DNA of 21,430 nt from a virus: positions 1 through 21,430 of the IMG/VR virus record IMGVR_UViG_3300009703_000131, one strand, 5' to 3'. Positions 12,133 to 18,865 of the stretch are shown one piece after another. The notes under the pieces are model-generated. The model did no database searches, was not told the origin of the DNA, and worked only from the letters and a program-made list of their open reading frames with translations. A program made the translations under genes and the position numbers. Numbering within the stretch: position 1 is the stretch's first letter; each line of letters begins with the position of its first letter.

Positions 12133-14592
12133 ATGGCACTTAAAAATATTTCATCACCAGGCGTACAAATTAGCGAAGTAGACGCAACAGGCGGCGCTTC
12201 GTTTGCAGGCGGAACAAGCGTTCTCATCCCGGGCTTTGCATCACAAGGACCGGTAGACGAGGTATTCGCAGTTGGCAGTATGGGCGAATTTGAGCTTATC
12301 TATGGTAAGCCAACAAACTCTGCAGAACGTTACTTTTATCAAACAGCGAAAGCGGTATTCAATAGCGCTTCAACAGTATTAACCACTCGCTTACCATATG
12401 GCTCCGGTAGCGGTCTTGGCGTATCAGATAAGTATACTGCTCTATTCTATCCTGTTTTCCCATATCGCTCAACCGATGGTGCTAATGTTGGTGGCTCTAA
12501 TGAAACAGTTAATATGAGCGTTTCTGGTGGCGCTGCAGGTACAGCTGGTATATCACTTTCAAGTAATGGTGTAAGTACATATTTGCTTGGTAAGCCACAA
12601 TTAGTCGAACTTACAAGAACACAATACCAAGATTTGCAACAAGGCAACTATACTTGGTCTGATAGTGTTAGATTTAACTACAAATTCACATCAGACAGCT
12701 CTACATGGGGCCAAGCTGGTATGATTGTAACAAATACCTCAAGAACAGCCATTAATGACAAGTATGAAGGTTACTACGTAGCAATTGCTGACAATACTCA
12801 GCTTAACCCTGCTACTAACTTCACATCTGTTAAGAAGCATTTCACAGTAAATGAGCAAAGCCAAGACTTAACATTGGAAGTGCCAGTTGCTCGTAGAAAC
12901 TTCACGCTATCCGGAACACCGACAAGTAATGATGACAGTGTTTCAGAAGTATTAGAAGGTATTGCCTCGTTTGACATTTCCGGCAACGAGTTCAAAGACA
13001 CTTTAACACTTGGCTTATTCAAGCTTAAGACATCCATCTTTAGTACAGACGTTCTCAAGTTAGATTATGTTCTTGCTGAAAGCTACCTCGGTTCGCTTGA
13101 TGCATGGCGTAAATTGCAGAACCCAGCCGGTGGTAACCCATTAACATTCTTCTTAGGTGATGTCGAAGACGGTTCACCAAACATTGAAGTGTTTGTTAAC
13201 CAGCACCTTTCGTATTCCACAGGAACATGGATGGATAGCGCTGGTAATACACCGCTCAAGTCTGTAAGAGTTTTAACTGATCAGTTATATACTGACTCTA
13301 GCAACGTCTCATTGTCCGGTAACGGCGGAGTATCTAAAGCTGCTTTAGATGACCTTCGCAGACAAACAAATAACTGGGGCGGAGGATCCGTTGGGTTTAC
13401 AACAGATACAACATCTGTTAGTGGTGCTGATGCATTAATTCCGCTCGGTACATATCAGAAATCTAACCCAACTACAAAAGAAATTGGTAGTGTACCTGAG
13501 AAGTTGGAAAGATTGTTCAGAACAATTGATAATGTTGACCTTGTTAACATTGACATTAGTGTTGAAGCGGGACTAGGAACCATTTACACTGGTGCTCAAT
13601 GGAATCAGACTTACGGTCCTGCGAACTTCCGCGGAGATACATTTGACGATGAAATCACAGTTAATATTGGTGCCATTGATCACGACAATGACGACAATAC
13701 AACAGGATTCTATCAGATTAGTGACGATGCAGAGTTTGCTGCTGAACAGTTAGCGATTAGAGACAATTACAGAGCAGTCTTTAATAAGTTTGACGATTTC
13801 GCACAATTTAATAGAAAAGACCACTTGCATATTGCAGATGCTCCAAGATATCTGTTCGTGCAAGGTATTAACCAGAAAATAATGGAAGACAAGCGTAATA
13901 CATTTACGCAAGCAGTCTACTGGCCACTCCGTCATGTTTACGGTCACGCCAATTCGAGTTACTCGACAGTATTCGGTAACTGGGGTAAGTGCTACGAGAG
14001 TAGTACTGATAAGATGATGTGGTGTCCGTTCTCTGGTTATGCTGCAGGGGCAATGTCCAATAACGATGCGTCGTTTGGACCATGGTATGCACCAGCTGGA
14101 TTTACTAGAGGTAGATTCGGTGGTCTAATTGATTTGGCGGTCATACCGTCACAAAAACACAGGGATCAATTATATCGGATTAATGTTAACCCGGTAACAC
14201 AGTTCCCAGGAGAAGGAATGGTAATCTTCGGTCAGAAGACATTCTTTAGAAAGCCGAGTGCGTTTGATAGACTTAATGTACGTAGGTTGTTCTTGTACCT
14301 CGAGAAGATGGTTCGCAACATTATGAAATATTATGTGTTCGAGCCTAACACCTTGCTAACAAGAACGGCAGTACTTAACGAGTTAACGCCACGGTTTGAA
14401 AACATCAGGGTCAATCAAGGTATGTATGACTTCTTGATCGTCTGCGACGACAGAAACAATACACCTACTACGATTGATGCCAATGAGTTGGTGGTTGACA
14501 TTTACGTCAAACCAGTTCGTGCCGCTGAGATCATATTGGTTAACTTCTACGCAACTAGAACTGGCCAGGACTTTAGCGAAATCGTTAGTTAA
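12133..14592 (+). CDS. gp18: Contractile tail sheath protein (T4 gp18-like)
   Basis: An 819-residue main sheath protein; copies polymerise around the tube and contract to drive it through the envelope. The N-terminus ISSPGVQISEVD (5-16), then TSVLIPGFASQGPVDE and a segment matching FELIYGKP, is the standard sheath opening. The C-terminal region (about 640-819) holds the conserved core, including GRFGGLIDLAVIPSQK, a RLNVRRLFLYLEK helix, and a final VVDIYVKPVRAAEIILVNF strand pair used in subunit handshakes. The middle (about 100-560) is variable and probably forms surface-exposed insertions. It is about 160 residues longer than T4 gp18 (659). It has its own late promoter, and the tube gene follows 19 nt later, as in T4. 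Confidence 0.95.
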   Translation: MALKNISSPGVQISEVDATGGASFAGGTSVLIPGFASQGPVDEVFAVGSMGEFELIYGKPTNSAERYFYQTAKAVFNSASTVLTTRLPYGSGSGLGVSDKYTALFYPVFPYRSTDGANVGGSNETVNMSVSGGAAGTAGISLSSNGVSTYLLGKPQLVELTRTQYQDLQQGNYTWSDSVRFNYKFTSDSSTWGQAGMIVTNTSRTAINDKYEGYYVAIADNTQLNPATNFTSVKKHFTVNEQSQDLTLEVPVARRNFTLSGTPTSNDDSVSEVLEGIASFDISGNEFKDTLTLGLFKLKTSIFSTDVLKLDYVLAESYLGSLDAWRKLQNPAGGNPLTFFLGDVEDGSPNIEVFVNQHLSYSTGTWMDSAGNTPLKSVRVLTDQLYTDSSNVSLSGNGGVSKAALDDLRRQTNNWGGGSVGFTTDTTSVSGADALIPLGTYQKSNPTTKEIGSVPEKLERLFRTIDNVDLVNIDISVEAGLGTIYTGAQWNQTYGPANFRGDTFDDEITVNIGAIDHDNDDNTTGFYQISDDAEFAAEQLAIRDNYRAVFNKFDDFAQFNRKDHLHIADAPRYLFVQGINQKIMEDKRNTFTQAVYWPLRHVYGHANSSYSTVFGNWGKCYESSTDKMMWCPFSGYAAGAMSNNDASFGPWYAPAGFTRGRFGGLIDLAVIPSQKHRDQLYRINVNPVTQFPGEGMVIFGQKTFFRKPSAFDRLNVRRLFLYLEKMVRNIMKYYVFEPNTLLTRTAVLNELTPRFENIRVNQGMYDFLIVCDDRNNTPTTIDANELVVDIYVKPVRAAEIILVNFYATRTGQDFSEIVS

Positions 14593-14595
14593 CAT

Positions 14596-14601
14596 TAAAT
14601 A
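14596..14601 (+). promoter_or_regulatory. T4-late-like promoter for the tail tube gene
   Basis: Plus strand CATTAAATAATTACAAGTT then ATG at 14612, spacing 10 nt. It fills the 19-bp gap between sheath stop and tube start. Confidence 0.7.
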
Positions 14602-14611
14602 ATTACAAGTT

Positions 14612-15151
14612 ATGCCACAGACACAAAAAATTAAAGACTTCTACACGGTTGCGCAAGCGCGCGACTTTACACGACAATTCCAGTTCAGAGTCTCTAAGAT
14701 GACTGATCGGGGAACAGACGTCCTCACGCCAGACGATCTTGTTTATGTTACCGCGGCTGAATTGCCGGCGCGTACAGTAAACAACATCGCTGTACCGTAC
14801 ATGGGACTTCAGTTCAACGTACCCGGTGCTGCTTCTTATCCTGGTTCGGATGGTTACCAAATTACATTCCGTTCCGATATGGAGCAAGTTATTCGCAGAG
14901 TATTTGAAAACTGGCAGAGAGGTGTTTTTGACGACAGAACCTCCACAGGTAACTATCGTATCAATGCTACTTCTCGTATTGTTTTAGACTTGCTAGATAA
15001 TAGCTTCAATACACAGCGTCAATACGTTCTTCACGGTGTATGGCCACAGCAGGTAGGTAATATTGCTTACGACTTGACTGGCAACGGCGACGTACTTACG
15101 TTCCAAGCCACAATGTGTTATCAGTACTGGACACGCGGTATTATCGAGTAA
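14612..15151 (+). CDS. gp19: Tail tube protein (T4 gp19-like)
   Basis: A 179-residue protein, near the 163 of T4 gp19; it stacks as hexameric rings to form the inner tube. The family pattern is clear: an N-terminal FQFRVSKM strand (24-31), LPARTVNNIAVPYMGLQFNVPG (51-72), the TFRSD strand near 87-91, a VIRRVFENWQ helix (95-104), and the C-terminal GVWPQQVGNIAYDL turn (143-156) leading to the last strands. It lies directly after the sheath gene, as expected. It has its own late promoter, and a hairpin follows its stop, which suits a separately controlled, highly expressed gene. Confidence 0.92.
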   Translation: MPQTQKIKDFYTVAQARDFTRQFQFRVSKMTDRGTDVLTPDDLVYVTAAELPARTVNNIAVPYMGLQFNVPGAASYPGSDGYQITFRSDMEQVIRRVFENWQRGVFDDRTSTGNYRINATSRIVLDLLDNSFNTQRQYVLHGVWPQQVGNIAYDLTGNGDVLTFQATMCYQYWTRGIIE

Positions 15152-15176
15152 TATTAATATACAGCATAGCTTGAGT

Positions 15177-15206
15177 TTATCCGGTAACCTTAGGGTTATC
15201 GGATAA
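15177..15206 (+). terminator. Hairpin after the tail tube gene, overlapping the next promoter
   Basis: The arms TTATCCGGTAACC (15177-15189) and GGTTATCGGATAA (15194-15206) pair over 13 bp with one G-T pair and a TTAG loop. No long T-run follows (ATATTTTAT only), so it is a weak terminator or an mRNA-stabilising 3' hairpin for the tube transcript. Its right arm runs into the TAAATA core of the next gene. Confidence 0.6.
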
Positions 15207-15209
15207 ATA
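15204..15209 (+). promoter_or_regulatory. T4-late-like promoter for the baseplate tube gene
   Basis: Plus strand GGATAAATATTTTAT then ATG at 15216, spacing 6 nt. The first bases are part of the hairpin stem at 15177-15206. Confidence 0.6.
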
Positions 15210-15215
15210 TTTTAT

Positions 15216-16976
15216 ATGGATAATGCTGGGCCAATACAACAAGGGCAATTCGTCGGCAACGCACGCGGGAAATTCGATCCATCAGTCATAGATGGAGCAC
15301 GACGTTTTCAAGCGGGAAATCTGCCAAATGCACAGCGGTGGTACTGGCCAAGCGGCGCGCTGCAGGCAATGGATGTTACCGACTCCCAGCCGAACAGATC
15401 GTGGGATCGCAAAGTTCAACGTTCAAATGCATATCAAAACATTTCAGAATTTGTACAAGGAATTGCCGGGCCAGGTACAAAATCTCCAATATGGAGCAAT
15501 ATTACAACAGGCAATTCATCGCCTATTAATGTTAGAGCAAGCTTTTTTGATGTTTTGCAAAAATGGGAAGCAGCTATACCGTTAAATGAACTCTGGATGG
15601 TATTCTTTACAATACCACAAATTGTTACTGATGAAGCTATGAGCGATTGGGGCGAAAATTCTATAGTTAAACCAGTACAAGAAACCGGGTCGATTAATCA
15701 AAGCAAAGCAATGCTTACTAAACCTGAATTTCAGCAACATATAGGATGCGCGTTCGCCCAAACCGTCCAAATACCGCCAGAACAAATAGCTATTGATCAA
15801 GTTGGTATACCAAATAGTAGAGGATTTTTATCAGGTCCAGTTATACAACAACGACAACGTTTCGCGTCTCTCAACATTGAGTTCTTAGAAACGAATGTTT
15901 CTTTTGTTGACTTTTTAATTAGACCGTGGGCTATATTAGGTTCACACTTCGGTGCTGTAGCGAGACAGGACGTTAAAATACGTACTAATGTAATGTTAGT
16001 AAACTTCGCAAAGGCAGGAGTAGCCGTCCATCCAGATCCGGTAACAGCCCGCTATATGGCTAATGAAGAGTATAGTGAAACATCTTTTGATTTGAAAAAT
16101 ACTCGTGGATTTGTACCTCGAAAGATTTGGATGTTTGACGGTTGTCAACCTATCAATATTAGCCAGGAACGGTACTCACATACATCTGAAGGTTCAGTTG
16201 ATCGCCGAGACACAGAATGGATATTTAAGAAATATCAGGTTATGTTACCTGATCAATTAGCAAGCACTTTCAATCAGGTACAACAAACTGAAAAACAAGA
16301 TGTTGAAAATCTATACAAACATGATATTCCTAGCCCTGTGAATGATCCAGAAAAGGAGTCTGCAACATATTGGGGTATAAATCGTGGAGGTCAATCTGAA
16401 TCGCAGTTAACAACTAAAGACGCGGAAGGTGAGTATATACATCAATCACAGGCAAATCCAGTAAATGCTGCAAACTTAGAAAATGCAGCTGCAGAGGCTG
16501 CTAAGTATTGGAGCGGGCTAGATTACGATCCTGCTTCAGAAACAGAGTACGTTGTTATAGATGGAGTTAGACAGCTAAGCCCGGAACAAAAGAAATGGGT
16601 CCCTGGTAAGCCGTTATCTAGTGGCGGTTATTCAAAGGACGGCGGTCAACCGAGAACATTAGCTGATTATAACTCAAAGCTTAAATCTGCCACAAAGCAA
16701 GCTAACACGACGATTGATCAGCAGCTCGCTGGTGAGGATGAAGTAACTCGCCGCTACATGGCTAACGAAGAGTATATAGATCATGATAAGATTAATGCTA
16801 ATAGGCGTACACTAGAAACGTCTCACGGCATACAAGGCAATGATGCATTAAACCCACTTCCATCAGTTCAAAAGGCAGCTAGAGATTATGGAGCTGGCCC
16901 ACCGCAACGTTATGGGTTAAACCCAGTAACGGCTCGTCGCGGTTCAGATGTGTTTAGTTTACTTTTCGGCATATAA
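15216..16976 (+). CDS. Baseplate tail-tube initiator-like protein (gp48/gp54-like)
   Basis: A 586-residue protein. The centre (about 105-345) has the pattern of baseplate tube-initiation proteins: FDVLQKWEAAIPLNELWMVFF (111-131), AQTVQIPPEQIAID (181-194), SLNIEFLETNVSFVDFLIRPW (218-238), IRTNVMLVNFAK (255-266) and FVPRKIWMFDGCQPINIS (299-316). In T4, gp48 and gp54 (about 320-365 residues) cap the baseplate and nucleate the tube. This protein is much longer, with a Gln/Ser/Asp-rich C-terminal extension (350-586) that looks flexible. An 11-residue motif ending RYMANEEY occurs twice (276-286 and 510-520), and VTAR recurs at 571-574. It follows the tube gene and precedes gp26-like genes, consistent with a baseplate module. 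Confidence 0.7.
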   Translation: MDNAGPIQQGQFVGNARGKFDPSVIDGARRFQAGNLPNAQRWYWPSGALQAMDVTDSQPNRSWDRKVQRSNAYQNISEFVQGIAGPGTKSPIWSNITTGNSSPINVRASFFDVLQKWEAAIPLNELWMVFFTIPQIVTDEAMSDWGENSIVKPVQETGSINQSKAMLTKPEFQQHIGCAFAQTVQIPPEQIAIDQVGIPNSRGFLSGPVIQQRQRFASLNIEFLETNVSFVDFLIRPWAILGSHFGAVARQDVKIRTNVMLVNFAKAGVAVHPDPVTARYMANEEYSETSFDLKNTRGFVPRKIWMFDGCQPINISQERYSHTSEGSVDRRDTEWIFKKYQVMLPDQLASTFNQVQQTEKQDVENLYKHDIPSPVNDPEKESATYWGINRGGQSESQLTTKDAEGEYIHQSQANPVNAANLENAAAEAAKYWSGLDYDPASETEYVVIDGVRQLSPEQKKWVPGKPLSSGGYSKDGGQPRTLADYNSKLKSATKQANTTIDQQLAGEDEVTRRYMANEEYIDHDKINANRRTLETSHGIQGNDALNPLPSVQKAARDYGAGPPQRYGLNPVTARRGSDVFSLLFGI

Positions 16977-16979
16977 TAG

Positions 16980-16985
16980 TAAATA
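16980..16985 (+). promoter_or_regulatory. T4-late-like promoter for the GTG-started 16992 gene
   Basis: Plus strand AGTAAATATACTAT then GTG at 16992, spacing 6 nt. An ATG at 16990 overlaps the GTG but is followed at once by TGA, so GTG is the real start. Confidence 0.6.
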
Positions 16986-16991
16986 TACTAT

Positions 16992-17912
16992 GTGACCGAA
17001 TTCGTATTTCCAATAAACATTTTTAGCAGAGATATTCCTCAAAATTTCCGCGAATTCAAAAATAAGCATTATAAAGATATGGTTAAAACCATTCTTATAG
17101 AAGACAATAAAGTCTTCGAGCGGTTTGTTGATAATTTAATTAGCGAGCTTTGTGCAGATAAGGATTTCAACACGAGTATACTAACTGGTATAGATAAACT
17201 GTATATCATGCTTATACTAAGAGCTCAGTGCGTCTCCCATGAAATAACATTCACATCAGAAACAACTGACGATGAGAAAGCTCAAGTAAAAATACCTGTT
17301 AGTATGGCAGAAATTATTGAGACGTTGGGTGGGTATGAACTTGAATATACATATACAGTAACCGATGGTAAAATTAAAATAGACGGTACTTTACCTAAAG
17401 GGTTATATTATGAAGACGTATATGACGTAGCTGCAGATACTTTGAGCTCAATTACATTTAATGGTACAGTTACTGATGTAACAAAAATCAGCTTACAAAA
17501 AAAGAGAAATATACTTTCAACATTGCCGTCATTTGTTCTCCCTGAAATATTAACATACATTCAAAAGCAGGATGAAATTGTTAAAGAAAAGCCTATTATA
17601 TCAATTAACACGCAAAAGAAACTACCCTTTAATACTAAGTTTGATATGCATTTATATAATGGTACAATTCCTGAAATTATAAAAATGCTCTTCAATACAC
17701 AGCTCAAAGAATTCTATAATAACGAATATATTTTAATGAGACGGTTCAAATTTAGTTACGAAGCTATACAAGAATGTACTCCATTAGAGTTGGCAATGTA
17801 TTATGATATTATACATTCTGATATTGAACGAGAAAAAGCAGAACAAGAACAACAGTCAAAAGGCGGTAGTTTAGATCCAGCTCCTAGTGCAATGGCCCCA
17901 GAATCGGGTTGA
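16992..17912 (+). CDS. Baseplate hub assembly protein, T4 gp26-like family (first paralogue)
   Basis: A 306-residue protein starting from GTG (TEFVFPINIFSRD). The IDKLYIMLILRAQCVSHEITF segment (about 67-87) matches the pattern of T4-type gp26 baseplate proteins, where an Asp-x-x-Tyr-hydrophobic-x-x-Arg helix is followed by a strand. The C-terminal part includes MRRFKFSYEAIQECTPLELAMYYDII (248-273), a compact helical region, then a low-complexity Glu/Gln/Lys/Ser tail. In T4, gp26 belongs to the hub assembly pathway with gp27, gp28, gp29 and gp51. The next gene looks like a relative. The family call is from remembered patterns and is moderately secure; gp51-like is an alternative. Confidence 0.55.
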   Translation: MTEFVFPINIFSRDIPQNFREFKNKHYKDMVKTILIEDNKVFERFVDNLISELCADKDFNTSILTGIDKLYIMLILRAQCVSHEITFTSETTDDEKAQVKIPVSMAEIIETLGGYELEYTYTVTDGKIKIDGTLPKGLYYEDVYDVAADTLSSITFNGTVTDVTKISLQKKRNILSTLPSFVLPEILTYIQKQDEIVKEKPIISINTQKKLPFNTKFDMHLYNGTIPEIIKMLFNTQLKEFYNNEYILMRRFKFSYEAIQECTPLELAMYYDIIHSDIEREKAEQEQQSKGGSLDPAPSAMAPESG

Positions 17913-17930
17913 AAAACAGACCTAGGTACG

Positions 17931-17936
17931 TAAATA
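17931..17936 (+). promoter_or_regulatory. T4-late-like promoter for the 17943 gene
   Basis: Plus strand CGTAAATAGTTTTA then ATG at 17943, spacing 6 nt, in the 30-bp gap after the preceding stop. Confidence 0.6.
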
Positions 17937-17942
17937 GTTTTA

Positions 17943-18830
17943 ATGAGCACTGTTAGTGTTAAACCCACAGATACAACGGAGTCAGTTAACTACGTTGACG
18001 TACTTAAGAATATTGAAGATTTTTACACGGAAAACACCGTGGCAGCATTTTGTCCAACAACGGGCTCTACACTTAATTATAAGCCGTTAACAGTTGAGCA
18101 ATTAAAGAAATTCATCGAGCTCCAAGTCGCAGCGACAAAAGACGAATACGGTGTATTACCGGGTCTCGAGATTGTCAATGAATTAAACAAAGTTATTACA
18201 GATAACAATTCCGACCTGGGAGAGAAGCTATTAGACGCATTAACCATTATTGATCGCGACTCTGTGCTAGTACAATTAAGAGCAAATACTAAGGCTACAG
18301 CTGACGTAGTTCTTCAAGATGACATTACAGAAACAATTGATTTATCAGAAATTGTCAAATCGATTAAAAGCGGCAAATTACCTGCAAAGCTTAAGACAAG
18401 AAAGAAAACATTTACGTATGATTCTGGATCTATAACGCTCAATATTAAATTACCGACATTACGTAAAGATGCAGAGATTAACAATAAATTTAGAAAGCGC
18501 GTTTTACCAAAACTTCAAAAAGGTAGAAAGCAAGTTGAAAAAGACCTTGATCAAATTATGAGCCAGGTTTATTTCTTAGAAATTTGCAAATATATTGATA
18601 CATTGGAAATTAAAAAAGGCAAAACAGTTAATACTGTTAAGTTTAGTGATATTGATACATTTGATCAGAATTTCTTACTTCTCGAAAAATTACCAACACA
18701 AATCGTAACAGAAGTGTCAGATTTCATGTCATCTGTACGCAAGTATAGAGATGAAGTTTTTTGTTATGAAAATAGCGATGGTAAAACAGTTCCTCTTGAT
18801 ATTGACATTGCTTTATTTGCCGGAATTTAA
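17943..18830 (+). CDS. Baseplate hub assembly protein, T4 gp26-like family (second paralogue)
   Basis: A 295-residue protein starting MSTVSVKPTDTTESVN. The CPTTGSTLNYKPLTVEQLKKF segment (38-58) fits the opening of T4-type gp26 baseplate proteins, where a TGxxxxYRPxxVxxxK pattern is usual. Next come a helical region with IDRDSVLVQLRANTKA (about 103-118), a basic middle (145-190) and an acidic C-terminal half with a coiled-coil-like segment. The C-terminus PLDIDIALFAGI is hydrophobic. It sits between another gp26-like gene and the putative tape measure, so hub assembly or a tape-measure-linked role is plausible. Family assignment is moderately secure. Confidence 0.55.
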   Translation: MSTVSVKPTDTTESVNYVDVLKNIEDFYTENTVAAFCPTTGSTLNYKPLTVEQLKKFIELQVAATKDEYGVLPGLEIVNELNKVITDNNSDLGEKLLDALTIIDRDSVLVQLRANTKATADVVLQDDITETIDLSEIVKSIKSGKLPAKLKTRKKTFTYDSGSITLNIKLPTLRKDAEINNKFRKRVLPKLQKGRKQVEKDLDQIMSQVYFLEICKYIDTLEIKKGKTVNTVKFSDIDTFDQNFLLLEKLPTQIVTEVSDFMSSVRKYRDEVFCYENSDGKTVPLDIDIALFAGI

Positions 18831-18841
18831 GTATTTTCACT

Positions 18842-18847
18842 TAAATA
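18842..18847 (+). promoter_or_regulatory. T4-late-like promoter for the putative tape measure gene
   Basis: Plus strand CTTAAATATTTGTAGAG, 18 nt before the ATG at 18866, one of the longer leaders in the window. A small inverted repeat (TTTAAGT 18826-18832, ACTTAAA 18839-18845) overlaps it and the preceding stop. Confidence 0.5.
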
Positions 18848-18865
18848 TTTGTAGAGTAATCCGGT

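Noticed and set aside
12447-14092. Several minus-strand frames of 60-90 codons inside the sheath gene
   Set aside because: They are antisense shadows of a certain gene with no upstream signals.
14603-14887. A 94-codon minus-strand frame over the tail tube gene
   Set aside because: It lies antisense to the well-supported gp19-like gene and has no promoter.
15292-15585. Plus-strand frames of 97 and 63 codons inside the baseplate tube gene
   Set aside because: They overlap each other and the conserved 586-residue protein in other frames; there are no start signals and no sensible protein pattern.
17919-17930. Short palindrome ACCTAGGT between the two gp26-like genes, as an operator
   Set aside because: It is an 8-base palindrome with no second copy noticed, so it can easily occur by chance.
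18826-18845. Inverted repeat TTTAAGT/ACTTAAA as a terminator after the 17943 gene
   Set aside because: The stem is only 7 AT-rich pairs with no T-run; it is more likely a by-product of the promoter and stop sequence.
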